Below the pieces are notes generated by a model. The model worked only from the letters and a program-made list of their open reading frames with translations, searched no databases and was not told where the DNA came from. A stretch of DNA of 64,000 bases from Acinetobacter pittii (GTDB lineage Bacteria; Pseudomonadota; Gammaproteobacteria; Pseudomonadales; Moraxellaceae). This document shows, in pieces, positions 41,668 to 50,454 of this stretch (its first letter is position 1; each line of letters begins with the position of its first letter). The stretch spans positions 3,624,741 to 3,688,740 of the forward strand of contig NZ_CP139286.1 in assembly GCF_034067285.1 (NCBI RefSeq), read 5' to 3'. A program made the position numbers and the translations under genes.

Positions 41668-41780
41668 TTAAAAGCTTGATATAAAATGATGTATCTATTT
41701 CTGGATAGATACATCGAAATTGGTATCAAAGTCATGTTATTGTGGTTATAAGAGCTAACGAAAATAGAATGGAGATCAAG

Positions 41781-42143
41781 ATGAGTTATTATCATATCCT
41801 GATTGAAGTAAATGATCATATCAGCACAATTGAACAGACAAGAGATATTGAACTGTTTGATATTATTGAAATTAAACCATACCTCCATTCTATTCTAATT
41901 CCTTTTTTCAATGAGCATGAAATCGAGCTTGAAGATGAAAATATCGAATATAAAGATATTCTGCATCTTGAAGTAAAACAAACTCTGTTACCGATCGAAC
42001 ATTTAATTGAAGAAGAACAAAAGCAGTTACCAAGTGATACTGATGTCACCATTACTGCCTATGAAATCTTTAATGACCGTGACTTAAGCCAAGATGTTAC
42101 TTCGGTTATTTTTGATATTTTGGAAGCGGTTAAATTAGAGTAG
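41781..42143 (+). CDS. Conserved-looking acidic hypothetical protein
   Basis: The ATG at 41781 follows GGAGATCAAG and gives 120 residues; an ATG at 41769 overlaps this ribosome binding site and is less likely. The protein is acidic and soluble (no signal or membrane segment), with alternating strands and helices such as YYHILIEVNDHIS and TDVTITAYEIFND. I do not recognise a family. It has its own terminator and stands between the matrixin-like genes and mltB. Confidence 0.7.
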   Translation: MSYYHILIEVNDHISTIEQTRDIELFDIIEIKPYLHSILIPFFNEHEIELEDENIEYKDILHLEVKQTLLPIEHLIEEEQKQLPSDTDVTITAYEIFNDRDLSQDVTSVIFDILEAVKLE

Positions 42144-42162
42144 TAAGCTTACATAATTGCCT

Positions 42163-42198
42163 ATAAAAAAGGTCTGCATAAACAGACCTTTTTTTATT
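42163..42198. terminator. Bidirectional terminator between the hypothetical gene and mltB
   Basis: AAAAAAGGTCTG-CATAAA-CAGACCTTTTTTT between two convergent genes. Confidence 0.9.
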
Positions 42199-42207
42199 AT
42201 TTTCAAT

Positions 42208-43500
42208 TTATTGCATCATTTTTTGCGCTTGTTCTTGACGGAATGCGCGTAAAATTTGTTGCCCTGCTCGTCCGGTTGGATTTAAACCTAAACGAGTTTG
42301 TTCCTGACGAATAGCCACACGGGTTTTATCACCAATAAGGCCATCAACTGCACCAATATCATAGCCACGATTAATCAAAAACTGTTGGATTTCACGACGC
42401 TCGGCACGTGAAGTTCCTGGATCATCAGTTGGCCAAGATGAAACAAATGGACCAGCACCTTTTAAACGATCAGATAAATGGGCAATCGCAAGTCCATAAC
42501 TTTCCGCAGCGTTATAGCTGTAAATAGCATCAAAATTCTTAAATACTAAAAATACTGGACCATTTACTCCTGCAGGTGCCATTAAACCCGCTGAAGTACT
42601 GCTAGATAAAGCCCCTTGAACAAGTGGAGAACCATCAATTCGAGTAACGCCTCGTGCACTCCAGCTACTTAAAGATTTCTTTGAACGTCGCCCTTCTCCA
42701 TCAATTGACATACCTTGAGGCACTTTTACTTCAAAACCCCATGGCATTCCGGTTTGCCAACCTGCTTTATTTAAGAAATTAGCCGTTGAAGCCAGCGCAT
42801 CAGCTGTACTAGAAACTAAATCTCGACGACCATCTCCATCAAAATCAACCGCTAAACGTTCATAAGTAGACGGCATAAATTGGGTATGACCAAATGCCCC
42901 AGCCCATGAACCCTTTAATTGATCTTCGGTTAAGTCGCCACGTTGTAAAATACGCATAGTGGCAAAGAATTCAGTACGGAAATAACTTTGTCGACGACCT
43001 TCGCAACTTAAAGTTCCGAGTGCTTGTAATAAAGGATATTTTCCAGAAATATCACCAAAATTACTTTCCACGCCCCATACTGCTACAATTGTTTCCGGTG
43101 GCACACCGTAGACTTGAGAAGCGCGGTTTAAAACATCTCGATGTTGTGCCAGTTTTTGTTTTCCAAGCTCAACACGCTCTTCATCAACTAGACCAGAAAG
43201 ATAATCCCAAATAGGCGTCGAAAATTCTGGTTGATAATTTAATTTATCAATAACGGAATAATCTGGAGTTAAATTTTGGGTATAACGATCATAAGTCGTA
43301 CCAGACACACCAGCAGCAATGGCTTGAGAACGTAAATTTGCCAAACAGCTTTGGAAATTATTATTAGGCGTATAATCTTCGCTCGTCACTACAGGAACAG
43401 TAGCACTACTAGATATTGTAGAACCATTAATTACGAGCTCTGCTTGAGCCTGAGTCATCGCCAGAAATACAGAGCCAACAATACAAGAAAAACGTCGCAT
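42208..43500 (-). CDS. mltB: Membrane-bound-type lytic murein transglycosylase B
   Basis: The 430-residue MltB-family enzyme (SLT_2) has a Sec signal peptide (ending AQA, residue 20). The catalytic Glu145 lies in VWGVESNFGD; GAFGHTQFMPSTY and DGDGRRDL follow. The C-terminal ~60 residues (RREIQQFLINRGYDIGAVDGLIGDKTRVAIRQ...) form a peptidoglycan-binding domain. It cuts glycan strands to 1,6-anhydroMurNAc products, which feed the recycling route that includes MupP (7.5 kb) and Mpl (46.7 kb). Its 5' side opens onto the repeat-rich region at 43.5-44.1 kb. Confidence 0.94.
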   Translation of the reverse strand: MRRFSCIVGSVFLAMTQAQAELVINGSTISSSATVPVVTSEDYTPNNNFQSCLANLRSQAIAAGVSGTTYDRYTQNLTPDYSVIDKLNYQPEFSTPIWDYLSGLVDEERVELGKQKLAQHRDVLNRASQVYGVPPETIVAVWGVESNFGDISGKYPLLQALGTLSCEGRRQSYFRTEFFATMRILQRGDLTEDQLKGSWAGAFGHTQFMPSTYERLAVDFDGDGRRDLVSSTADALASTANFLNKAGWQTGMPWGFEVKVPQGMSIDGEGRRSKKSLSSWSARGVTRIDGSPLVQGALSSSTSAGLMAPAGVNGPVFLVFKNFDAIYSYNAAESYGLAIAHLSDRLKGAGPFVSSWPTDDPGTSRAERREIQQFLINRGYDIGAVDGLIGDKTRVAIRQEQTRLGLNPTGRAGQQILRAFRQEQAQKMMQ

Positions 43501-44135
43501 ATTATCCTAGTTCAATTTTTAAATTTAAATTTGTAAGTACCATACCATTATGAGTCCAAAATTTCAGAGAGAAAACGTAAATTTGAATTCATAATCTCTA
43601 CTTTAAATTCATTCCCCATGTTTTAAATTCAAATTTTCTACTTTATTTTTAAATTTAAAAATTTCTTAATCCAAATTATAAGTTTTGAATTCAAAAAATA
43701 GCCTCAAGTTTAAATTCAAAATCACTTCTTTAAATTTAAACCATAAACAATTCTTTTTTGTGGATAACTTTATCCACAATACAGCAAAAAACCTCTATTT
43801 CTTAATGCTATTCCATATTCTCTTATTATTTATTAAATATTAAGGCTCAACCCCATCACCGCAATCCACACTTTTAAATTTAAAATCGGCCCAAAATTTT
43901 AAATTCAAAATACCATATCAATAGACAACTAATTTTGAATTTAAAACCCACCCAACTTTCTCATTTAAATTTAAAAAACACTTTTGTGGATAACTAATTT
44001 TAAATTCAAAAAAACCATGGGCAGCTATTTTAGGTTTTAAATTCAAATTATAGTAGCTTTTTTAAATTCAAAAGTTCCAATTAAAGTTATCCCCAGCACC
44101 AAAATATGTAAGTTATCTTATTTTTAAATTTAAAA
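43501..44135. repeat. AT-rich cluster of 12-bp palindromes with DnaA boxes
   Basis: No gene is found in this 635 bp. I count 14 full matches to the palindromic motif TTTRAATTYAAA, starting at 43518, 43622, 43648, 43684, 43709, 43729, 43873, 43898, 43934, 43964, 43999, 44036, 44061 and 44123, plus partial copies at 43582 and 43602. Many neighbours start 25-26 or 35-37 bp apart. Perfect DnaA boxes occur at 43759-43767 and 43770-43778 as the dyad TGTGGATAACTTTATCCACA, and at 43985-43993; TTATCCCCA at 44087 is a near match. The same 12-bp motif recurs in the oriC region. It lies between mltB (whose promoter must be here) and purK. Confidence 0.85.
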
Positions 44136-44139
44136 GACA

Positions 44140-44168
44140 AAAAAAGCGATCCGAAGATCGCTTTTTTG
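44140..44168. terminator. Intrinsic terminator after purK
   Basis: AAAAAGCGATC-CGAA-GATCGCTTTTTT just past the purK stop codon on the minus strand. Confidence 0.9.
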
Positions 44169-44181
44169 AGTTAAAAATATT

Positions 44182-45303
44182 TTAGAGGTTCATATCTGCT
44201 GTTAAAGCGAGTGGTTCTGGCAAAATTTTTGCCAATTGGCGGCATAAAGTCGTCAATTCATTACTATCCACAGGCATTAAAGTGATATGACCTAATTTTC
44301 GGCCAGCACGTTCTGACTTATCATAAAGATGGAGATGAGCACCATTTAAGGCAAGCACATCTTCAGTTTTAGGATGTTGACCAATAATATTGATCATAAC
44401 CGTTGGTCGAATAACTTCTGTTGAGCCTAGTGGTAAACCTGCAACAGCTCGAATATGGTTTTCAAACTGTGAACAAACAGCGCCTTCAATTGACCAGTGG
44501 CCTGAGTTATGCACACGTGGTGCCATCTCATTTGCACATAAACCTTGTTCAGTCACAAACAATTCTAGAGTTAGCACGCCTACATAGTTGAGATGATTCA
44601 ACAAACGAGTAATGTAGTCTTGAGCTACAGGCTGTAAAGCTTCACTGTTCGGCGCAGGTACAATTGAGTGCGATAAAATACCGTTGTGATGATGGTTTTC
44701 AGCCAATGGCCAAGTTTTTACTTCACCATTTTGACCGCGCACTGCAATAATTGAAACTTCGCGAGAGAATTTAACAAAGCTTTCAGCAACCAGACTTTTT
44801 GCAGGACCAAGTTCAGCCCAAGCAGTATCAATCTGGTCTTCTGAACGAAGTACAAACTGGCCTTTGCCATCATATCCGCCAGTTGCAGTCTTAAGTACAA
44901 TCGGCAAACCAAGCTCAGCAACAGCCTTTTTCAAGCTTTCTAGACTATCTACTGCACGATACGGCGCAACAGGAATAGCAAGCTCATCAAATAATGCTTT
45001 TTCTGACAAACGATTTTGCGCAGTTGCTAAAGCAACACGCGGAGGGTGCAATGCTTTGGTTTGTGTCAAAACATCAACGTCTTCAACTGGTGTATTTTCA
45101 AATTCAAGACTGAAAACATCCGCACTTTCAATAAACTGCTTTAAGCCTTGCTCATCTTGGCTAGAAAAAACTTGGCCTAAAACACCTGCTGGACAATCTG
45201 TATTTGCTTCAAAAAAAGTACATTGAATATTTAATGGTAACGCTGCTTGAGCCATCATCCGGCCCAGTTGCCCACCACCAAAAATACCGATAGTTTTATC
45301 CAT
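44182..45303 (-). CDS. purK: N5-carboxyaminoimidazole ribonucleotide synthase
   Basis: The 373-residue ATP-grasp enzyme adds CO2 to aminoimidazole ribonucleotide in purine synthesis. It begins KTIGIFGGGQLGRMMAQAA, the PurK signature, and carries the ATP-grasp motifs (PIVLKTATGGYDGKGQ near 143; LFVTEQGLCANEMAPRVHNSGHW near 254-276). It lies 9 bp downstream of purE on the same strand, and its product is the substrate of PurE. Confidence 0.97.
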   Translation of the reverse strand: MDKTIGIFGGGQLGRMMAQAALPLNIQCTFFEANTDCPAGVLGQVFSSQDEQGLKQFIESADVFSLEFENTPVEDVDVLTQTKALHPPRVALATAQNRLSEKALFDELAIPVAPYRAVDSLESLKKAVAELGLPIVLKTATGGYDGKGQFVLRSEDQIDTAWAELGPAKSLVAESFVKFSREVSIIAVRGQNGEVKTWPLAENHHHNGILSHSIVPAPNSEALQPVAQDYITRLLNHLNYVGVLTLELFVTEQGLCANEMAPRVHNSGHWSIEGAVCSQFENHIRAVAGLPLGSTEVIRPTVMINIIGQHPKTEDVLALNGAHLHLYDKSERAGRKLGHITLMPVDSNELTTLCRQLAKILPEPLALTADMNL

Positions 45304-45312
45304 CTCAGCCTC

Positions 45313-45828
45313 TTACACCTGACCCGGAATATTTTTGCTTGCAACTTTATCAGTTTGCGCAGCACGGAAATCAGCAACATTTTTTGCGATTTCAGGACGT
45401 GTTAAACCTAAAATTTGTGCAGCCATAATTGCTGCATTCGTCGCACCAGCCGGACCAATCGCCAAAGTACCCACTGCAATACCTGCTGGCATTTGTACGA
45501 TTGAAAGCAAAGAGTCTACGCCATTTAAAATTGATGATTTAACTGGTACACCTAAAACAGGTAAATCAGTTTTTGCGGCACACATTCCAGGTAAATGCGC
45601 TGCACCACCTGCACCGGCGATAATCACTTGAATACCGCGATCACGTGCTGTTTCTGCATATTCAAATAAACGATCTGGAGTACGATGAGCAGATACCACT
45701 TCCGCTTCAAATGGGACACCAAGCTGTTTAAGCATATTGGCTGTGTTTTCGAGAGTTGCCCAATCAGATTGAGAACCCATAATAATTCCAACGAGAGGTT
45801 GAGCGTCTTGTGCTGCGGCCGCATTCAT
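45313..45828 (-). CDS. purE: N5-carboxyaminoimidazole ribonucleotide mutase
   Basis: The 171-residue PurE has [18 protein letters not shown] (near 12-30), [16 protein letters not shown] (near 46) and [25 protein letters not shown] (near 72-96), the conserved substrate-binding stretches. It rearranges N5-CAIR to CAIR. It is the first gene of the purEK operon. The upstream 280 bp may hold a regulatory site, but none was identified with confidence. Confidence 0.97.
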   Translation of the reverse strand: MNAAAAQDAQPLVGIIMGSQSDWATLENTANMLKQLGVPFEAEVVSAHRTPDRLFEYAETARDRGIQVIIAGAGGAAHLPGMCAAKTDLPVLGVPVKSSILNGVDSLLSIVQMPAGIAVGTLAIGPAGATNAAIMAAQILGLTRPEIAKNVADFRAAQTDKVASKNIPGQV

Positions 45829-46061
45829 TGCTAATGTTCCAGAGACAAAAGTAAAAGAAGATAAATCTCGACGAGAGCCAAGTTTTAAATGGTTCGGAAG
45901 CCCGTTATTATAGACTGATTTTTCATCTCACGAAAATTTAACTGACCAGCTCTGCGAATATTTTTATTCTCATAAAAAATTGTCATGGTTTAACGGTGAC
46001 ACTTTCTCAAATTTTATTAATATTATTTAAACATCCTGCAAGATCATCAGATATTTAGAAG

Positions 46062-46106
46062 AGTAAGAGCTTGTATTGAATAATTGATTCTCTACAAGCT
46101 CTTACT
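46062..46106. repeat. Perfect 14-bp inverted repeat
   Basis: AGTAAGAGCTTGTA (46062-46075) and TACAAGCTCTTACT (46093-46106) are exact complements around a 17-base loop. The repeat ends 3 bp from the stop of the DMT protein gene. No T-run follows on either strand, so it is not a classic terminator; it may still stop transcription or protect the mRNA end. Confidence 0.75.
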
Positions 46107-46108
46107 GC

Positions 46109-46474
46109 TTATTGGCTTCTAAATACAAAATAAACACAACCAAATAGACATAACATCGCCCATAAGTAATCGAGTTTAAATGGCTGTTTAAATAAGAAAA
46201 TCATAAATGGTACAAACACAACCAGCGTGACCACTTCCTGAGTGATCTTCATTTCACCGAGTAACCAACCTTGCGCACTCAATATACGAGTAGCGGGAAT
46301 CATAAAACTGTATTCAAGTAAGGCAATAATCCAACCGAATAGGATTGCTTGCCAAATGGGAGCATGGTGTAAAAATTTGAGATGCCCGTACCATGCGAGC
46401 GTCATAAAGCAATTAGAGATAATTAAGAAAGCAAAAGCTAAAACCGTTGGGCTCAAAGGCACATCCTTCATCAT
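46109..46474 (-). CDS. DMT-superfamily small membrane protein (DUF486)
   Basis: About 121 residues with four predicted membrane helices. The sequence ISNCFMTLAWYGHLKF near the start and the overall size match the DUF486 family of the drug/metabolite transporter superfamily. The exact start is uncertain: ATGs at 46474 and 46471 are adjacent, and no clear ribosome binding site is visible. Role unknown. It is a single gene between purE and mpl. Confidence 0.8.
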   Translation of the reverse strand: MMKDVPLSPTVLAFAFLIISNCFMTLAWYGHLKFLHHAPIWQAILFGWIIALLEYSFMIPATRILSAQGWLLGEMKITQEVVTLVVFVPFMIFLFKQPFKLDYLWAMLCLFGCVYFVFRSQ

Positions 46475-46712
46475 CACGATGATTTAAGAATTAATATGGA
46501 TCAAAAATATTATAAAAGATAAAACTGTAATTCAGCTTAAATCCAAAAAATAAAGCTGTAGTTTTATTAGGGCCTCAAACACATATAACAACAACGATTT
46601 TTGACTATCTTTTCGAGTTTAGCCTTGCTATCGTTGCTGGCAAATTTATCAATAATGCACACCCAGCAATTCATATTAATGGTGTGTACAAAAGCAGTGG
46701 AGAAGGCGAGCA

Positions 46713-48086
46713 ATGCATCTGCATATCTTGGGTATTTGTGGCACTTTTATGGGCTCTTTAGCACTTTTAGCTCGTGATTTAGGACATAAGGTAACTGGTT
46801 CCGATTTAAATGTTTACCCACCAATGTCTACCCAGTTAGAAAACGCAGGCATTACACTCATGCAAGGCTACGACCGTAGTCATTTACAGCCTCATCCGGA
46901 CTTGGTTATTGTTGGAAATGCCATGAAACGTGGTATTGATGCCGTTGAATATATGCTGAACGAAGGCTTGCCTTATATTTCCGGTCCACAATTTCTTGCT
47001 GATCATGTTTTACAAGGTAAACACGTGCTTGGTGTAGCGGGTACTCACGGCAAAACAACCACAACGACTATGTTGGCTTGGGTACTTGATCAGGCGGGAT
47101 TAAATCCAGGCTTTTTAATTGGTGGTGTTCCACTTGGCTTTAGTGAAAGTGCTCGTTTAGGTGGCGGCAAATACTTCTGTGTTGAAGCCGATGAATATGA
47201 CTCTGCTTTCTTTGATAAACGTTCTAAGTTTGTTCATTATCATCCGAAAACGGCGATTTTAAACAATCTTGAATTTGACCATGCTGATATTTTTGATGAC
47301 CTAGCAGCAATTCAAAAGCAGTTCCATCATCTTGTGCGTACCATTCCAAGTGAAGGCCGTATTATTGCGCCAATTACTGAAACTCATATTGATGAAGTAC
47401 TTGAAATGGGCTGCTGGACACCCGTGATTCGTACCAGTTTAGAAGCAAATGAAAAAGCTGCTTTATCGGCTGAATTAATCTCAATTGATGGTAGCCATTT
47501 TAAAGTACTTGAAAATGGCAATGTGGTTGGCGAAGTAAAGTGGAGCATGACAGGGCAACATAGCGTAGCGAATGCTTTGGCAACTATTGCAGCTGCTCAG
47601 CATGTAGGTGTTGCGCTTGAACAAGCTTGTGAAGCTTTATCTAACTTTGGTGGTGTAAAACGTCGTATGGAGTTACTCGGCACAGTCAACGGCATTGAGG
47701 TTTATGATGACTTTGCTCACCACCCAACAGCAATTGACACCACTTTAGATGGTGCGCGTAAGCGCTTAGGTGAACGCCGTTTATGGGCCATTATTGAACC
47801 ACGTTCAAATACTATGCGTATGGGCAGTCATAAAGATGGCTTAGCACATTCAGCGCGTTTAGCAGATGACGTTATCTGGTATCAGCCAGAAGGTTTAGAT
47901 TGGGATTTACAACCTGTAATTGAAGCTGCTTCTAACCGTGCTCAAGTCAGTCGTTCACTTGATGAAATTATTGAACGTATTGTCAATGAAGCAGGTGAGG
48001 GCGATGCTGTTGTGATTATGTCTAACGGTGGCTTTGGTGGCTTACATCAAAAATTAATGAGCGCATTAAAAGCGAAAGCTGCTTAA
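46713..48086 (+). CDS. mpl: UDP-MurNAc:L-alanyl-gamma-D-glutamyl-meso-diaminopimelate ligase
   Basis: The 457-residue Mur-ligase family enzyme joins recycled tripeptide to UDP-MurNAc. It begins MHLHILGICGTFMGSLALLARD, an Mpl-type start, and has the ATP loop GTHGKTT at 110-116, FCVEADEYDSAFFDKR near 155-170 and DDFAHHPTAI near 332. It belongs to the same wall recycling economy as MltB and MupP in this window. It stands alone and shares a terminator with ltrA. Confidence 0.96.
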   Translation: MHLHILGICGTFMGSLALLARDLGHKVTGSDLNVYPPMSTQLENAGITLMQGYDRSHLQPHPDLVIVGNAMKRGIDAVEYMLNEGLPYISGPQFLADHVLQGKHVLGVAGTHGKTTTTTMLAWVLDQAGLNPGFLIGGVPLGFSESARLGGGKYFCVEADEYDSAFFDKRSKFVHYHPKTAILNNLEFDHADIFDDLAAIQKQFHHLVRTIPSEGRIIAPITETHIDEVLEMGCWTPVIRTSLEANEKAALSAELISIDGSHFKVLENGNVVGEVKWSMTGQHSVANALATIAAAQHVGVALEQACEALSNFGGVKRRMELLGTVNGIEVYDDFAHHPTAIDTTLDGARKRLGERRLWAIIEPRSNTMRMGSHKDGLAHSARLADDVIWYQPEGLDWDLQPVIEAASNRAQVSRSLDEIIERIVNEAGEGDAVVIMSNGGFGGLHQKLMSALKAKAA

Positions 48087-48108
48087 CTTCCGCTTTAGAT
48101 GATTCAAT

Positions 48109-48142
48109 AAAAAACGGGTTTCAAATTGAAACCCGTTTTTTA
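48109..48142. terminator. Bidirectional terminator between mpl and ltrA
   Basis: AAAAAACGGGTTTCAA / TTGAAACCCGTTTTTT, a perfect stem between convergent genes. Confidence 0.9.
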
Positions 48143-48153
48143 TTTTTCTGTTT

Positions 48154-49338
48154 TTAAACCTTTTCTGGTTCTATATTATCCAAAAATTTATTAGAAACGA
48201 TTAAACGTAAACTATAGACAATACCCATCGCAAAAACGCTATATCCCACGTTATTACAAATAAACGGAATACATAAAATAATCAGTGCTGTGATCGGGTA
48301 AAACCATTTCGTGATTCCAGATAAGCATTGGAACTCGTAAAGTATCCAAATACAGGTGGTATAGAGCACCACACTAAACGCAACGACTATTCCCATATAT
48401 AAATCAGAAATATGCGCATGATGGGTTGTGACATCCACAGCAGCAGCAAGCGCCGCACCTACCGCAGCAATACTGACAAAAACAAAATAATGGCCGTATC
48501 CCCAAACAAAAGGGCGTACACCTTTAACATGATGGTGTTGTTCGCTACGGTCAAAATAAGCCCACCACATGGCAAACATCAGCATTAATCCACCAATCAT
48601 CAAGAATACAGCAGGGATATTCATGGACTGAGCTGCTAAGGCATCACGTATTGCATTAAAACTACCGACAATCGACTCACCCAACACAATAATTGTGAGT
48701 AGGGCATAGCGCTCTACAATATGATGAGGGTGCCACGGCGTTGGAGAATATTTCTCTGCATAGATGGGAATAAATAGCTCCATCACTACTAAAAATAAAA
48801 AAACGGGGATAGAAAGTATGTGCGCGAAATTAGCAACTAACCAACCTACCTGAACTAATACAATGCCTATCGCATAGCGATAAGCCGTAATTCGTCGTTC
48901 AGGGTCATGTTTTGCGGCTCTCAACCACTGGGTAACCAAAGCTAAGCGCATAATCACATAGCCTACAATAATGATGTCAAAATCCTGACTGTGAAACACA
49001 TCAGGAATACCCGCAGCCATGACCAATGAACCTACAATCTGCACAAAGGTAAGGCAGCGATACAAAGCATCATCATTGTCATATGCTGAGGCAAACCATG
49101 AAAAATTCATCCATGCCCACCACAGCGCAAAAAATACCATCAGGTAGCTTGGCAGTGCATGCCAGAGGTGATTTTCAATAATCGCGTGGTGTAACTGCTG
49201 ACCAGCTGTTGCAATTGCGACCACAAAAATTAAATCGAACAATAATTCGAGGGGAGTCGCTGCTCTATGTGGTTGTTTTGGATCTCTTGGAGATAGGGGC
49301 CTTAAACTTAATTTTTTCTGTTTTTCTTGAGTAGTCAT
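48154..49338 (-). CDS. ltrA: Low temperature requirement A (LtrA) family membrane protein
   Basis: From the ATG at 49338 the product is 394 residues with about ten membrane segments. The N-terminal ATPLELLFDLIFVVAIA is the LtrA hallmark, and the central HPHHIVERYALLTIIVLGESIVG contains the family's conserved RY-x5-LGE core. A longer frame begins at 49404, but the extra 22 residues are not like the family. LtrA was linked to cold growth in Listeria; its molecular role is unknown. Confidence 0.85.
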   Translation of the reverse strand: MTTQEKQKKLSLRPLSPRDPKQPHRAATPLELLFDLIFVVAIATAGQQLHHAIIENHLWHALPSYLMVFFALWWAWMNFSWFASAYDNDDALYRCLTFVQIVGSLVMAAGIPDVFHSQDFDIIIVGYVIMRLALVTQWLRAAKHDPERRITAYRYAIGIVLVQVGWLVANFAHILSIPVFLFLVVMELFIPIYAEKYSPTPWHPHHIVERYALLTIIVLGESIVGSFNAIRDALAAQSMNIPAVFLMIGGLMLMFAMWWAYFDRSEQHHHVKGVRPFVWGYGHYFVFVSIAAVGAALAAAVDVTTHHAHISDLYMGIVVAFSVVLYTTCIWILYEFQCLSGITKWFYPITALIILCIPFICNNVGYSVFAMGIVYSLRLIVSNKFLDNIEPEKV

Positions 49339-49539
49339 GAAATAACGTTCTCGTATAAAGTGCCGACACGTTAACACTTTAATCTCAACGCCCAGATCAC
49401 GCATTAAAAATTATCTAGACCTGTTGTTTAAACTTTACCCATCAACGAACTATATTTCACTTTTGTGACAATTCTTTATCAAGACCTTAAGCTTAATTCT
49501 TTATCATAGCTCACGTTTTTGTTCTTGTTTGGAATATGA

Positions 49540-50136
49540 ATGTCTTTAGAAACACTCAACCTTAGCTTATTCCATGTAATTAATGGGGCTCAGGATGCGA
49601 GTCAATTTATCATTCGTCTTGCTATCTTTTTTGCTAATGATCTCCTCTATATTCTTTTATTCATCCTTACATTCTTATGGTTTTATGGCGATCAAGATTT
49701 AAAAAATAGGGTCATTAAATCTGTCTTTTTAACCTGCGTATCGCTTTTAGTGGGCTACGTTATTTCGCTGTTTTACCACCACCCAAGGCCATTTGTGATG
49801 GGGGTGGGTACAACTTTTATTGAACATGCGCCAACAGCATCTTTTCCAAGTAATCATATGCTGATTTTTAGCACCATCGCCCTGTCTTATTTGTTTGCTC
49901 AGCGCAAAATGATTGGAATTATTCTGCTATTTTTGTCATTTGTAGTGGCGTGGTCACGTGTTTATTTAGGTGTGCATTTCCCTTTAGACATGTTGGGTGC
50001 TTTTATTGTCGCACTACTGGTCAATGTAGCAGGTTATTACTTCTGGAATATTTATGGTACGCCTTTAACGGCATTCTTTATTCACCTATACCAAATTATA
50101 TGTAAACCGCTTTTAGACCGTGGTTTGATTAAATAA
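49540..50136 (+). CDS. PAP2-family phosphatase, possible undecaprenyl-diphosphatase
   Basis: The 198-residue integral membrane protein has about six helices and the three PAP2 motifs: HHPRPF near 84, PSNH near 103-106, and SRVYLGVHFPLD near 138-150. Its size and topology resemble BcrC/YbjG, which remove a phosphate from undecaprenyl diphosphate to recycle the wall lipid carrier. The substrate assignment is inference; other lipid phosphates are possible. Confidence 0.85.
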   Translation: MSLETLNLSLFHVINGAQDASQFIIRLAIFFANDLLYILLFILTFLWFYGDQDLKNRVIKSVFLTCVSLLVGYVISLFYHHPRPFVMGVGTTFIEHAPTASFPSNHMLIFSTIALSYLFAQRKMIGIILLFLSFVVAWSRVYLGVHFPLDMLGAFIVALLVNVAGYYFWNIYGTPLTAFFIHLYQIICKPLLDRGLIK

Positions 50137-50179
50137 CCTAGAGATTTTTTTTGCATTAAAACCACGACATTAAGTTCAG

Positions 50180-50208
50180 TTGCGTAATACAAAAAAATCT
50201 GCCATTCT
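50180..50208 (+). promoter_or_regulatory. Candidate promoter of the riboswitch-terC transcript
   Basis: TTGCGT (50180-50185), 17 bases, then CATTCT (50203-50208), about 45 bp before the riboswitch core. The spacing is ideal but the -10 is poor, so support is weak. Confidence 0.35.
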
Positions 50209-50249
50209 ATGTGAACTTGGATATGTTTTATCCAATACAGAATTTAGTT

Positions 50250-50452
50250 TGACAAGGGGAGTAGCCTCCTCCAAACATAACAGCAATGTTATGTGTCAGA
50301 TATCGTCAATACACTTTTATTAAAAAGTCGGTATCTGAGCATCGTGAAATTCATGATGTAGGCAAGACCTTGATCATGTTGATACAGATGTTTAATTCAT
50401 CTGGCAACTGGTCGAGGTTTTTTTATGCCCAATTGCCGGATGTATGGAGGAT
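50250..50452 (+). promoter_or_regulatory. yybP-ykoY manganese riboswitch
   Basis: The 5' part reads GACAAGGGGAGTAGCCTCCT, with the GGGGAGTAG core of the yybP-ykoY class. The 3' part reads ATGTAGGCAAGACCTTGATC and then GCCGGATGTATGGAGG, where the final GGAGG is also the ribosome binding site of terC. The gene behind it belongs to TerC, the family most often found with this riboswitch. A Mn2+-driven switch of ribosome access is inferred from characterised members such as E. coli alx and mntP. This fills most of the 318-bp gap after the PAP2 gene. Confidence 0.85.
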
Positions 50453-50454
50453 TT

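Noticed and set aside
43501..44135. CRISPR array
   Set aside because: The repeat unit is only 12 bp, palindromic and AT-only, spacing is irregular, and no cas genes are near.
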